From: Methanoculleus frigidifontis
Lineage (GTDB): Archaea > Halobacteriota > Methanomicrobia > Methanomicrobiales > Methanoculleaceae
DNA: 64,000 bases
NCBI RefSeq assembly: GCF_030464345.1
Contig: NZ_VCYH01000007.1
Coordinates: forward strand, 62,001 to 126,000
Direction of reading: 5' to 3'
Below, one piece after another: positions 26,529 to 36,320 of this stretch (its first letter is position 1; each line of letters begins with the position of its first letter). The notes beneath the pieces were generated by a model, which ran no database searches, had not been told where the DNA came from, and was given only the letters and a program-made list of their open reading frames with translations. The position numbers were made by a program, and so were the translations under genes.

Positions 26529-27725
26529 ATGACAATTGATACAGGCGATACCGCATTTATCCTGATCTGCACGGCTCTCGTCATGCTGATGACCCCTGGC
26601 GTGGGGCTCTTCTACGGGGGTCTTGTACGGCGAAAGAATCTGATATCGATGTTTGCCCTCTCGTTCGTCGCCTTCTCGGTGGTCACGATCCAGTGGGTTC
26701 TCTTCGGCTACAGCCTGGCTTTCGGCTCCGATGTAGGCGGGGTCATCGGGAGCCTCGAGTACGTGGGCTTGAGCGGCGTCGGCATGGACGGTGACGGCAT
26801 CCCGGACCTGCTCTTCATGGTCTTCCAGCTCGTCTTTGCCGCCGTAACGCTCGCGATCATCACATCGGCGGTTGCCGAACGGGTGAAGATCAGCTCGTTC
26901 ATCGTCTTCGGCCTCCTCTGGACGACGCTGGTGTACGACCCGCTCGCTCACTGGGTCTGGGGCGGTGGCTGGATGGCAGAGCTCGGCATCCTTGACTTTG
27001 CGGGAGGCATTGTCGTGCATATCTCCGCCGGGTTCGGGGCGCTCGCGCTTGCCCTTGTCATCGGCAAGAGAGTCGGGTTCGGGGAGTACAGCATGGAGCC
27101 GCATAACATCCCGATGACGCTTCTCGGGGGCGCCCTCCTCTGGTTCGGGTGGTTCGGGTTCAACGCCGGAAGCGCTCTTGCCGCCGACGGCCTTGCCGCG
27201 AACGCCTTCGTGGTGACCAACATCTCGGCTGCGTCCGGTGCCCTGGCATGGATGGCTGCTTCCTGGATCCGCGGCAAGCCGAGCTCCGTCGGGATGATCA
27301 GCGGCGCTATCGCCGGGCTCGGTGCGATCACCCCGGCCGCGGGTTTTGTCGGCCCGCTGCAGGCCATTATCATCGGCGTTGTCTCCGGTCTCCTCTGTTA
27401 CTATGCCCTGCTCTTCCGGATCCGGCAAAGGTGGGATGAGAGCCTTGATGCCTGGGCAATCCACGGCGTCGGCGGTGTCTGGGGGACGCTCGCGATAGGC
27501 ATCTTTGCGATCGCCGCCGTCGGCGGGGTCAGTGGGCTGGTCGAGGGGAGCTTCAATCAGCTGCTGCTGCAGGCTGTCGGTGCCGGCGCGACCGTGCTCT
27601 ATGCGTTCGTCGTTACGTTCGTCCTTGCAAAGGTCGTCGATCTGACGATGGGCCTCCGGGTAAGCGAAGAGGAGGAGTACGTCGGTCTCGATATCTCCCA
27701 GCATGGAGAGTCGACCCAGGTGTGA
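26529..27725 (+). CDS. amt: Ammonium transporter Amt (copy 2)
   Basis: A 398-residue Amt channel, clearly a tandem paralogue of the one at 24717. All family motifs are present ([44 protein letters not shown]), as is the same GlnK-binding tail. ATG 26529 has GGAGTGGTG upstream; the extension to 26472 is not supported. The end of the gene is identical to amt1 at DNA level into the glnK gene, pointing to recent gene conversion. Confidence 0.96.
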   Translation: MTIDTGDTAFILICTALVMLMTPGVGLFYGGLVRRKNLISMFALSFVAFSVVTIQWVLFGYSLAFGSDVGGVIGSLEYVGLSGVGMDGDGIPDLLFMVFQLVFAAVTLAIITSAVAERVKISSFIVFGLLWTTLVYDPLAHWVWGGGWMAELGILDFAGGIVVHISAGFGALALALVIGKRVGFGEYSMEPHNIPMTLLGGALLWFGWFGFNAGSALAADGLAANAFVVTNISAASGALAWMAASWIRGKPSSVGMISGAIAGLGAITPAAGFVGPLQAIIIGVVSGLLCYYALLFRIRQRWDESLDAWAIHGVGGVWGTLAIGIFAIAAVGGVSGLVEGSFNQLLLQAVGAGATVLYAFVVTFVLAKVVDLTMGLRVSEEEEYVGLDISQHGESTQV

Positions 27726-28067
<342 letters not shown>

Positions 28068-28114
28068 TACTCGCCCCCGTCTCCCGTTTTATTTTGGTGC
28101 GGCAGAACCGCTGC

Positions 28115-29074
28115 TTACGTGAAGTGCGGCAGGATCTTCTCCTGCGCAAACGCCAGAAACTCCTGCTGCTGCGGGCCGATCTGGTGGATGCAGATGTGGT
28201 CGAATCCCTTCCCGATACCGTCCGCAATCTTTTTGATCACGGGTTCGGGATCAGGGCCGCAGGGGACGTGCGCCGCGACGTCCTCCTCGGTCGCCATCCG
28301 TGCGATCTGTTCGTAATGCGCCGGTGTCGGCAGGATCCTGTTCATCTCTCCCGTGTTCGCCGCTATCGGCCACTGTTCGTACGCCGTCCGGCGTGCCGTC
28401 TCCTCGGTCTCGCCCCAGCAGACCGAGATCTCGAGGTATGCGGGTTTTCCCTCGCCGCCCGTCTTCCTGAAGGCGATGAGGCTCTTCTCAGCCTCCGTCC
28501 CTGCATTGATGAACCCATCGCCGATTCTGCCGGCCGCCGAAGCGCTGATAGGGCCCTCGGCGGCGATGCAGATAGGCGGGAGTTCCTCCGGGAGGGTATA
28601 GACCTGCGCATTCTCGACGGTGTAGAAGTAGCCGTAGTAGGTCTTCATGCCGCCCTGCCAGAGCGTCCTGATAATGTCCACCGCCTCTTCGAGCATCTCG
28701 GTGCGCACCGGTGCAGGAGGCCAGCGTTCGCCGAGGATATGCTCGTTCAGGTTCTCACCGGTACCGAGCCCGAGCATGAATCTGCCCGGCATCATGGCCG
28801 CAGCGGTCGCGGCGGCCTGGGCGATGATCGCCGGATGAATGCGCATCGTCGGGCAGGTGACGCCGGTCGCCAGTTTCAAGTCCGCCGTCACCTGCGAGAT
28901 CCCGCCGATGGCGGCCCAGACGAACGGGCTCTGCCCTTCCCGGTCGATCCAGGGATGGTAGTGATCCGATATCATGGCGAAGGGAAATCCCGCATCCTCA
29001 GCCTGCCGTGCGGCACAGACCAGATCCCGCGGCCCGTGCTCCTCGCTTGCCAGCTTGTAGCCTATCTCAACCAT
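28115..29074 (-). CDS. F420-dependent LLM-class oxidoreductase (TIGR03557-like)
   Basis: A 319-residue TIM-barrel oxidoreductase of the luciferase-like family. Typical parts are ISDHYHPW near residue 37, TGVTCPTMRIHPAIIAQAAATAAAM and GRFMLGLGTGENLNEHILG. The organism's use of coenzyme F420 makes this the likely cofactor; similar proteins include F420-dependent glucose-6-phosphate dehydrogenase, but the substrate here is open. ATG 29074 is chosen for a GAGGTGA ribosome binding site at 5 nt spacing. It converges on glnK2. Confidence 0.9.
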   Translation of the reverse strand: MVEIGYKLASEEHGPRDLVCAARQAEDAGFPFAMISDHYHPWIDREGQSPFVWAAIGGISQVTADLKLATGVTCPTMRIHPAIIAQAAATAAAMMPGRFMLGLGTGENLNEHILGERWPPAPVRTEMLEEAVDIIRTLWQGGMKTYYGYFYTVENAQVYTLPEELPPICIAAEGPISASAAGRIGDGFINAGTEAEKSLIAFRKTGGEGKPAYLEISVCWGETEETARRTAYEQWPIAANTGEMNRILPTPAHYEQIARMATEEDVAAHVPCGPDPEPVIKKIADGIGKGFDHICIHQIGPQQQEFLAFAQEKILPHFT

Positions 29075-29227
29075 GCCGTTCACCTCTCCGAAGGTGCCGC
29101 CGGGCCGGAAGGGTGCACCCGCTCTCCAGAGTCTCTGGCGCACGTGTTCGACCCGGGCTTTTCTTTCGCTACCTCCGGCACGGGTATGCTTAATAGTTTC
29201 CCCATCCGGGAATTCGCAGCGCTATCT

Positions 29228-30433
29228 CTAAAATCTCCAGTCAACCCGTGTCGGGAGAACGATCTCCCTGAACCGGTGCTCGAAGTAGCGGTCGGTCATC
29301 CCGGCGATGTAGTCCCTGACAATCTCCGGGGCGGCGGCACCGGCAAGGTACCTCCGGCTGGTCCATGCCGTATCGATAAAATCGGTGTAGATCGGTGAGG
29401 TCTTCCGCTCATCTTCGAGATCCTCGCAGAACGCGGAGAAGACCGCCTCGTACATCTGCTGGATCTTAGGGTGCTGCGCCGTCACCTGCGGATGGTTGTA
29501 GATATTTTTGTAGTTGAACCGCTTCAGCTCCGCAAGTGCCTCTGCAACGGCAGGGCTGTATCCGATGCTCGGCCGGTGGGTGCTGTCGCTCGCTTCGATC
29601 ACGTCTTTGATGAGCGTATCGATGATGGCCGGGTTGCTCTCGCCGAGCACCTCCCGCACACGGTCCGGCAGCACCGTTGCATCGTCGATCAGGCCGACCT
29701 CCTGTGCGTCCTGGATATCGCGGCCGATGTATGCGATCGTATCTGCAAATCGCACGACGCAGCCTTCGAGCGTCATCGGAGCAGACTCCTCACCTCCCTG
29801 GATGAGGCTCTCGATCTCCGCATCGAACGAGTCCCAGGTCTTCTCCATCTGCGGCGCAATGCCGCTGTCGTACGCCTCACCGTTGTGGCAGAGGATCCCG
29901 TCGAGGACCTGGAGCGTCAGGTCTTGATCCTCAATCTCGTCCAGAAACCGGACGCCCTGGACGTTATGCCGGAACGCACCGATCCCTTCCCGCTCGCAGA
30001 TGAGAGAGAGGCACGCCTCACCGGTGTGTCCGTAGGGGATGTGCCCGATGTCATGGCCGAGGGCGATCGCTTCAATGAGGTCTTCGTTTAAGCGGAGAGA
30101 CCGGCCGATGGTCCGTCCGATCTTCGATACCAGCTGGACGTGGAGGACGCGGTGGGTGATGTGGTCGTTCTGCACCAGGTAGAAGACCTGCGTCTTGTCG
30201 ATGTACCGGGCGTAGGCTTTGGTGTGTACGATCCGGTCGGCGTCGCGGGAGAACCGGGTCCGTATGTCGTCTTCCTTTCTGCCGTGTCGCCGCATCCCGT
30301 CTGCGCTCTTCGTGGCGAACGGAGCATACAGAGCCTCTTTCGCCGCGATATAGGACGCAATCTCCTGTTTGGTGCCCGTCGGCAGATCGCGGTGATAGGG
30401 TTTCTCCGGATCACGAGAAGTATCTGAAATCAT
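29228..30433 (-). CDS. HD-domain dNTP triphosphohydrolase-like protein
   Basis: A 401-residue protein of the dGTPase/HD superfamily. The metal-binding histidines and aspartates are in THRVLHVQ (H94 region), LGHDIGHIPYGHTGE (H127-D128) and RFADTIAYIGRDI. It probably releases triphosphate from dNTPs. The start overlaps the 3' end of the sensor gene upstream by 23 nt, so both are co-expressed, suggesting signal-linked nucleotide turnover. Confidence 0.88.
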   Translation of the reverse strand: MISDTSRDPEKPYHRDLPTGTKQEIASYIAAKEALYAPFATKSADGMRRHGRKEDDIRTRFSRDADRIVHTKAYARYIDKTQVFYLVQNDHITHRVLHVQLVSKIGRTIGRSLRLNEDLIEAIALGHDIGHIPYGHTGEACLSLICEREGIGAFRHNVQGVRFLDEIEDQDLTLQVLDGILCHNGEAYDSGIAPQMEKTWDSFDAEIESLIQGGEESAPMTLEGCVVRFADTIAYIGRDIQDAQEVGLIDDATVLPDRVREVLGESNPAIIDTLIKDVIEASDSTHRPSIGYSPAVAEALAELKRFNYKNIYNHPQVTAQHPKIQQMYEAVFSAFCEDLEDERKTSPIYTDFIDTAWTSRRYLAGAAAPEIVRDYIAGMTDRYFEHRFREIVLPTRVDWRF

Positions 30434-32288
30434 CCTGCCGGTCCTGCGGTGAGGGTTTCATCTGTTCATCCAAAACTGCCTCATGCTCGCCGCCTTCCCG
30501 CTCGAGGCCGTAGTTGCGGCGGAGGAACTGCCTGACGTTCTCCGACTCGATGCAGCCGGTATCCAGCTGGGTGACGATCTCATCGATCTGGTGCACCTGT
30601 TCGAGGATCTTCGGGGTGCTCGGCGAGTCGTCGAAACTGGTGAGGGCGAGGATGACCTGGAGCGGGTTTCGGATATGGTCGCCGAGAATGGCAAACTGCT
30701 CGATGTTGGTCTCTATCTGGGCGTAGGCCTCGCGCTCCCGCTGTTCCATCTCCTTTCGGACGGTGATGTCGTGGGCGACCCCCTGCACGCCGACGATGAC
30801 GCCGTTCTTGACGATCGGTAAGGCGTCTATCTCCAGGTAACTGATCCTCCCGTCGATCCGCTGCATCTGTGTCTGGAACCCCTCCACGTTCTCGCCCGAA
30901 AGAACCTTCGCAAATGCATCCTTTGTCTGTTCCCGGAATGGTGACGGGACAAATACGAGGCTGTTTTTGCCGACGATGTACTCCGGCCGGTAGCCGATGA
31001 TCTTCTCTGCGGCCGGAGAGATGTAGGTGAACTTCTCCTCGGTATCGAGCATGAAGATCATATCGAAGCTCCGCTGGGCAAGTCCGCGGAACTTCTCTTC
31101 ACTCTCCCGCAGCCTATCCTCGATCCGTTTTCGCTTCCGGATGTCGCTCTTCTGAAAGAGGATGATGCCGAGGAGGCCGATAAGACAGCCGATAGCGCCG
31201 CTGACGATCTCCAGGGGTACCGCAACGGTGGAGGGCGGCCGGTTGATGATACTGCTTCCCGCAGGTATGGCCGTTTCGGCGATGCCGAACCGGTCGAGCT
31301 GCTCCTGATCGAGGATGGGGTGCTGCTCGACGGTGTGGACGATGGGGATCGCGGCGGCGTCCTCTCCCTGGAGGATGCGAAGCGCCAGACCGGCTGCAGT
31401 CCTGCCCTGCTCCCTCCCGCTGACGATCATGCCGCCGAGGACCCCCCGGCCGAGATACATCTCAAAGACACTGTACACCGGGACGGAGGAGACCGGGGCG
31501 ATCTCGCTGCACGCATCCCCATATGAGTAGTAGACGCCGTTCGGATCCTGATTATACGACAGCAGGAGGACGATGCTCGTCTTCGGGAGATCTGCCACCT
31601 GTTCCCGGATCTCCGGGATCGTCATGTTATCGAGGAAGACGAACTCGAATCTCCCGCGAAAATTCTCGGTATCCTCAAGAAGGCGTTTTCTGTTTGCGAT
31701 CCCGGTCATCGTTCCGTCGTTGACGACGACGACCTGCGAGACGGCGGGGTGGAGACGCTCGGCAAGTGTGAGCGTTCCCGCGATATCGAGTGTCTCGACC
31801 ACTCCGGTGACAAGAGAGTCATTCTGGAATCTGCTCGCATCAAAATAATTGACCCCGCAGAAGACGATGGGGATGCCGGCGAAGATTTCGGCGTGATGGG
31901 CGAGAGCGAACTCAAAAGCCGGGTCGTCACAGGTGATGATCACGTCGGGCGGCGTGCTCGCGTACTTATACCGGTACAGGTCTGCAAGGTGGTCGAAATA
32001 CGCGTCGTTTTCGATCCGTTTGGTGTCCATATGCTCGATCCTGAGATTCACCCGGACAGGGGCGCTTTCTTTGAGGACGCTATCGATACCTTCCTGTTCG
32101 AGCTCTACGAGATCCATTCCGGGGTGGTATGAGTGCAGGACGAGGACTTCCGCCTCCTCCGCGGCGACCGGCTGGCAGCAGAATGAGACCGCTGTAAGAA
32201 CCAGTATCAGCAGAAGCGTGGCACGGTAGTGGATAGCGGTGTGTCCCCCCTGCATGCTGGCCTGTGTCTGCACCGTGTCGCCGTTCAT
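30411..32288 (-). CDS. Membrane sensor with ABC-substrate-binding-like domain, PAS domain and degenerate kinase remnant
   Basis: A 625-residue protein. It begins with a membrane segment/signal near residues 22-42, then an extracytoplasmic type-1 periplasmic-binding fold (about 47-340, VLVLHSYHPGMDLVELEQEGI...). A second helix lies near 358-382, followed by a PAS/S-box domain (about 395-515, SFDMIFMLDTEEKFTYISPAAEKIIGYRP). The end resembles a histidine kinase phosphoacceptor helix (GDHIRNPLQVIL), but no HATPase domain follows; the protein stops about 75 residues later. It is therefore a sensor without its own kinase engine. It overlaps the HD-domain gene. Confidence 0.85.
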   Translation of the reverse strand: MNGDTVQTQASMQGGHTAIHYRATLLLILVLTAVSFCCQPVAAEEAEVLVLHSYHPGMDLVELEQEGIDSVLKESAPVRVNLRIEHMDTKRIENDAYFDHLADLYRYKYASTPPDVIITCDDPAFEFALAHHAEIFAGIPIVFCGVNYFDASRFQNDSLVTGVVETLDIAGTLTLAERLHPAVSQVVVVNDGTMTGIANRKRLLEDTENFRGRFEFVFLDNMTIPEIREQVADLPKTSIVLLLSYNQDPNGVYYSYGDACSEIAPVSSVPVYSVFEMYLGRGVLGGMIVSGREQGRTAAGLALRILQGEDAAAIPIVHTVEQHPILDQEQLDRFGIAETAIPAGSSIINRPPSTVAVPLEIVSGAIGCLIGLLGIILFQKSDIRKRKRIEDRLRESEEKFRGLAQRSFDMIFMLDTEEKFTYISPAAEKIIGYRPEYIVGKNSLVFVPSPFREQTKDAFAKVLSGENVEGFQTQMQRIDGRISYLEIDALPIVKNGVIVGVQGVAHDITVRKEMEQREREAYAQIETNIEQFAILGDHIRNPLQVILALTSFDDSPSTPKILEQVHQIDEIVTQLDTGCIESENVRQFLRRNYGLEREGGEHEAVLDEQMKPSPQDRQDDFRYFS

Positions 32289-32719
32289 GGTTCTGATCCA
32301 GGGTGAAGCGGGCAGCCGCTTCTCTAACCTAGTTCTCCCCTTTTGTCAATATATATCTCACGTTTTACGTTCCCGGCAGATATCGTGCTTGCTGTGAAAT
32401 CCTCTGACAATGCATCGATTGTCCAGGGCTGTACCCGGCAGCCCCGGCAGAACCCGGCCGGATGTATGCTCCCGTTCGCTCTGTTTCCGTTCACCACCGG
32501 AGAGCATCGATATGGCTATGGCGGCAACAGGGTGGGCTGGTAAAAACCGATACCTGTTTCCGGGGCGGCTTCGCGCTCATCGGTCAAGTAAAACGTAAAT
32601 ATTCGTAATCAGGGTGTAACCCGGCCTTCTTTCAGGGTCGGGAGAGGGCGGCCTTCCATCATACGCACGGCAGGGCGTGACCGAGCAGCACAAATACCAT
32701 CCGGGAAAATCTATGCGGT
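32289..32719. other. Intergenic region between the divergent sensor and HPS-RraA genes
   Basis: 431 bp without a supported gene. A TATATATA-type box near 32346-32358 (minus strand AGATATATATTG) may drive the sensor gene. Two overlapping plus-strand frames of 60-66 codons lack ribosome binding sites and are not called. Confidence 0.5.
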
Positions 32720-34006
32720 ATGGAAAAGCCGTATCTCCAGGTGGCGCTCGACCTGCTCGATCTTCCGCGTGCCGTTGCCATCGCAGAAGAAGCCCTGCAG
32801 GGCGGAGCGGACTGGATCGAGGTCGGAACGCCCCTGATCAAGAGCGAGGGTATGGCCGCGGTCAGGGCGATGCGGGAGCGTTTTCCGGGCCACGAGATCG
32901 TCGCCGACATGAAGGTCGCCGACACCGGTGCGCTTGAGGTGGAGATGGCGGCGAAATCCGGCGCAAGCATCGTCTGCATCCTCGCAGACGCCGACGACGC
33001 GGTCATCGCCGAGGCCGTCCGTGCGGCGCGGAAGTACGGCGTCCGCCTGATGGCCGATCTCATCAACGTCGCCGACCCGGTCGCCCGCTCGCGTGAACTG
33101 GAGGCGATGGGCGTGGACTACATCAACGCCCATGTGGGGATCGACCAGCAGATGATCGGCAAGAGCTCGCTCGATCTCCTCGCCCGCCTGGCGGGTGCGG
33201 TGCAGATCCCGATAGCGGTTGCCGGCGGGCTCGACGCCGCCACCGCTTCTGCGGCGGTGCAGAGCGGGGCCGCGATCGTCATCGTCGGCGGCAACATCAT
33301 CCGCTCTGCGGACGTCGCCGGATCGGCAGAGCGCATCCGGTCCGCCATCGACCGCCCGGAGAGCAGGCCGCCGCAGGCGGAGAGCCCCGATGCCGCCGTC
33401 CGCCGCCTCCTCGAAGCGGTCTCGGCGCCGAACATCTCGGATGCCATGCACCGGAAGGGGGCGATGACGAACCTCGTCTCGATCTGCGGCAGGGTAAAGA
33501 TGGTCGGCAGAGCCGTGACCGTCCGGACGATCGCAGGCGACTGGGCAAAACCCGTCGAGGCGATCGACGTCGCCGGGGAGGGCGACGTCCTCGTCGTCAG
33601 CAGCGACGGCGTGACGAACGTCGCCCCGTGGGGCGAGCTCGCCACCCTCTCCTGCAGAAACCGCGGCATCGCCGGCGTGGTTATCGACGGGGCGGTACGC
33701 GACGTCGACGACATCAGGGCGATGGCATTCCCGCTCTTTGCCAGGACTGCCGTGCCGAACGCGGGGGAGCCCAAGGGCCTCGGCGAGATCAACACTGAGA
33801 TCGCCTGCTGCGGGCAGGAGGTCCGCCCCGGCGACTGGATCGTCGGGGACGAGAGCGGGGTCGTCGTCGTCCCGAGAGAGCGGGCATACGAGATAGCACG
33901 GCGGGCGGTAGAGGTGAAGAAGACCGAGGAGCGGATCCGTGAAGAGATCCGCCGCGGGCGATCGCTTGCCGAAGTTATGGAACTTCTTAAATGGGAGAAG
34001 CGGTAA
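32720..34006 (+). CDS. 3-hexulose-6-phosphate synthase fused to RraA-like domain
   Basis: A 428-residue fusion. Residues 1-210 are an orotidine-5'-phosphate-decarboxylase-like barrel of the HPS type (QVALDLLDLPRAVAIAEEAL, EVGTPLIKSEG, VADMKVADTGALEVEMAAKSGA, VAGGLDAATA). Residues about 225-400 are an RraA/DlpA-like domain (ISDAMHRKGAM, VVIDGAVRDVDDI). In archaea lacking the oxidative pentose pathway HPS runs in reverse to make ribulose 5-phosphate, releasing formaldehyde. The role of the RraA part is not known; it may be an aldolase or a regulator. Confidence 0.92.
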   Translation: MEKPYLQVALDLLDLPRAVAIAEEALQGGADWIEVGTPLIKSEGMAAVRAMRERFPGHEIVADMKVADTGALEVEMAAKSGASIVCILADADDAVIAEAVRAARKYGVRLMADLINVADPVARSRELEAMGVDYINAHVGIDQQMIGKSSLDLLARLAGAVQIPIAVAGGLDAATASAAVQSGAAIVIVGGNIIRSADVAGSAERIRSAIDRPESRPPQAESPDAAVRRLLEAVSAPNISDAMHRKGAMTNLVSICGRVKMVGRAVTVRTIAGDWAKPVEAIDVAGEGDVLVVSSDGVTNVAPWGELATLSCRNRGIAGVVIDGAVRDVDDIRAMAFPLFARTAVPNAGEPKGLGEINTEIACCGQEVRPGDWIVGDESGVVVVPRERAYEIARRAVEVKKTEERIREEIRRGRSLAEVMELLKWEKR

Positions 34007-34102
34007 CCTCCTTTCTGTGTCCGGACTGAGCCGGCAGGGGGCGAACGAGTGCCGTTCGCCCTCCCGGCCGATATCGGTGTGTGTCTCCGGGAGATAGCAA
34101 TC

Positions 34103-34798
34103 ATGTTGCGCGACTTTAAAGAGACGTTCAAAGAGGTTGCCCAGGGAGTAGGGCCGATAGCCCTGCTGATCCTGATTGTTGAGGCGACGCTGCTCGAGGC
34201 TTCGGCAGCCTCGCTTCTCCAGTTCACGGTCGGCACTCTGATGCTCCTCTTCGGGATCGCTTTCTTTCTTCTGGGGGTGAAGGTCGGGCTGCTGCCGATG
34301 GGCGAGGCGATCGGCTCGGATCTGCCGAAGAGAGGGTCTCTCCTCCTGATCGTCGTGATCGCATTCATCTTTGGTTTCCTTGCCACCGTCGCCGAGCCGG
34401 ACGTCCGCGTCCTGACAGGCCTGATCGAGACCGTCTCCGGGGGAGAGATAGCGCCTGCCCCGCTGATCATCGTGATTGCGACAGGAGTCGGTTTCTTTGT
34501 TGCCACAGCCATGCTCCGGATCATCTATGGCGTACCGATCGCGTACCTGTTCGCTGCAGGATACGGCACGGTGATCCTCCTCTCCTTCTTCACGTCGGAG
34601 GACTTCCTCTCGATATCTCTTGATGCGGGCGCCGTCACCACCGGCCCGGTCACCGTGCCGTTCATCCTGGCGCTCGGGATCGGTATCAGTTCGGTTCTCG
34701 GAGGCAGATCGCAGATATCAGACGGGTTCGGGCTGATAGGGCTTGCCTCGATCGGCCCGATCATCGGGGTGATGGTTGTGGGGGTGCTCTCGGCGTGA
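34103..34798 (+). CDS. DUF1538 integral membrane protein, first of pair
   Basis: A 231-residue protein with about six membrane helices. The family motif FGFLATVAEPDVRVL is at about residues 91-105, and a second glycine-rich region GAVTTGPVTVPFILALGIG near 175. Function is unproven; the fold and repeat of the AEP motif suggest a transporter. ATG 34103 is chosen because GGGAG lies upstream; the 18-residue extension is unlikely. It overlaps the second DUF1538 gene by 4 nt. Confidence 0.88.
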   Translation: MLRDFKETFKEVAQGVGPIALLILIVEATLLEASAASLLQFTVGTLMLLFGIAFFLLGVKVGLLPMGEAIGSDLPKRGSLLLIVVIAFIFGFLATVAEPDVRVLTGLIETVSGGEIAPAPLIIVIATGVGFFVATAMLRIIYGVPIAYLFAAGYGTVILLSFFTSEDFLSISLDAGAVTTGPVTVPFILALGIGISSVLGGRSQISDGFGLIGLASIGPIIGVMVVGVLSA

Positions 34799-35523
34799 GA
34801 GAGGTGGCGCTCCTCGCCGGGATTGATCATGTCATGATCAACGTAGCAGCAGCCCTGCTTCCCCTGCTCGTCTTCTTCATCATCTTTCAGGTCACGCACC
34901 TGAAGCTGCCGACGGAGTACGTCACGGGTCTCCTCAAAGGCGTCCTGCTCGCCTTTGTCGGCATGGTCCTCTTCCTGCAGGGTGTCGAAGTGGCATTTCT
35001 CCCCGCCGGACAGGCGATAGGTGCCTATCTCGGCAGCCTGGAGCAGAAATGGGTCATCATACTCTTCGGCTTCCTCCTCGGTTTCCTCGCGACCTACGCC
35101 GAACCGGCCGTGCGGGTCCTCTGCTACCAGATCGAGCAGTCGTCGGCCGGGTCCATCCGCTCCTCGCTGATACTCTATACGCTCTCGACCGGGGTTGCGA
35201 TAGCCGTCGCCCTCGGGATGGCCCGGATTGTGTACGACCTCCCGTTTCTGGCCATCATCGTCGTCGGCTACCTGCTGGCGATCGCCCTTCTCCGCTACGC
35301 CGACCGGGATTTCATCGCCATCGCCTTCGACTCCGGGGGTGTCGCCACCGGGCCGATGGCGGTGACGTTCCTGACGGCGCTTGCCGTCGGGGCTGCCGCT
35401 TCCATCGGGGGACGCACAACTATCGCCGACAGTTTCGGACTCGTGGCGCTGATTGCGCTCGCCCCGATCCTGGCGGTTCTCCTCCTCAGTACGCTCTATC
35501 GCAAAAAAAGGTGCATTGCATGA
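34795..35523 (+). CDS. DUF1538 integral membrane protein, second of pair
   Basis: A 242-residue homologue of the preceding protein (FGFLLGFLATYAEPAVRVL, SGGVATGPMAVTFLTALAVG). It starts with GTG in the GTGA overlap with its neighbour. The two halves probably form one heteromeric membrane complex, as many bacteria carry them as one fused protein. The next gene, a P-II-like protein, overlaps the stop codon in the same way. Confidence 0.88.
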   Translation: MREVALLAGIDHVMINVAAALLPLLVFFIIFQVTHLKLPTEYVTGLLKGVLLAFVGMVLFLQGVEVAFLPAGQAIGAYLGSLEQKWVIILFGFLLGFLATYAEPAVRVLCYQIEQSSAGSIRSSLILYTLSTGVAIAVALGMARIVYDLPFLAIIVVGYLLAIALLRYADRDFIAIAFDSGGVATGPMAVTFLTALAVGAAASIGGRTTIADSFGLVALIALAPILAVLLLSTLYRKKRCIA

Positions 35524-35864
35524 TCTGTGAAGGCTGTAAAGAACTGATTGTAACGATTGTGAAGAAAGGCTGGGCGGAACAGGTTATCCAGGCATCCCGC
35601 CGGGCGGGCGCGGAAGGGGGAACCGTCATCATGGGCCGCGGCACCGGGATCCACGAGATGCAGACGCTGCTCGGTCTTCCAATCGAGCCCGAAAAGGAGA
35701 TCGTCCTGACCATCGTCAACCCTGAACAGACCGACGCGGTCTTAAGAGCGATCCTTGAGGGCGCACAGCTCGCAAAGCCCGGGATGGGGATAGCGTTCGT
35801 CATCGAGCTTCAGCGTGTCGCCGGGCGGGTGCATATGCTGCGGGATGATGAGCCGACCGGCTAG
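35520..35864 (+). CDS. P-II-like regulatory protein linked to DUF1538
   Basis: A 114-residue protein of the P-II fold, starting at ATG 35520 inside an ATGA overlap with the DUF1538 stop. Features are the N-terminal beta strand (KELIVTIVKKGWAEQVIQASRRAGAEGG), a T-loop-like GRGTGIHEMQTLLGLPIEPEKEIVLTIV and a B-loop region ILEGAQLAKPGMGIAFVIEL. It lacks the canonical T-loop tyrosine. It could gate the DUF1538 complex as GlnK gates Amt. The frame continues upstream but only as shadow of the membrane-protein gene. Confidence 0.85.
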   Translation: MICEGCKELIVTIVKKGWAEQVIQASRRAGAEGGTVIMGRGTGIHEMQTLLGLPIEPEKEIVLTIVNPEQTDAVLRAILEGAQLAKPGMGIAFVIELQRVAGRVHMLRDDEPTG

Positions 35865-35888
35865 ATGCGGGCCGTCCACTCTCTCCCA

Positions 35889-36320
35889 TTAATGGAACGT
35901 CGAAGCTTTCAGGAGTTCTCCGCCGCTTCCGAGGATCTTGCGGATGGCATCCTCCACCTGGTCTACGCGGAGTATCAGCACGGCGGCATCCCTGCCGCTG
36001 TAGGCGTAGGCGTACTCGATGTTGATTGCGGCATCCCCGAGAACGCCTGCAATCTCCGATAGCCCCCCCGGCTCGTCCCGCATCTTCACCCCGATCACGT
36101 CGGTGAACGATACCCGAAACCCGAGATCGGTCAGCCTCCGGTGGGCATCCTCCGGCCGGTCGACGAGCGCTCGCACGACGCCGAACCCGTCGGCCTCGGC
36201 GATGCTGAATGCAAAGATGTTGATGCCGGCCTCTTTCAGGGCACCGGCGACCGCTGCGAGCCGTCCCGGTCTGTTCTCGGAAAAGATTGAGATCTGTTTG
36301 ATGATATACGATTTCTCCAT
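35889..36320 (-). CDS. Tandem ACT-domain protein
   Basis: A 143-residue protein with two ACT domains (IFSENRPGRLAAVAGALKEAGINIFAFSIAEADGFGVVR at the N-terminus and MRDEPGGLSEIAGVLGDAAINIEYAYAY in the second half). Such proteins bind amino acids. It begins directly after the stop codon of the PaaK-like gene and is the last gene of that operon, so it may sense aromatic amino acids. Confidence 0.92.
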   Translation of the reverse strand: MEKSYIIKQISIFSENRPGRLAAVAGALKEAGINIFAFSIAEADGFGVVRALVDRPEDAHRRLTDLGFRVSFTDVIGVKMRDEPGGLSEIAGVLGDAAINIEYAYAYSGRDAAVLILRVDQVEDAIRKILGSGGELLKASTFH

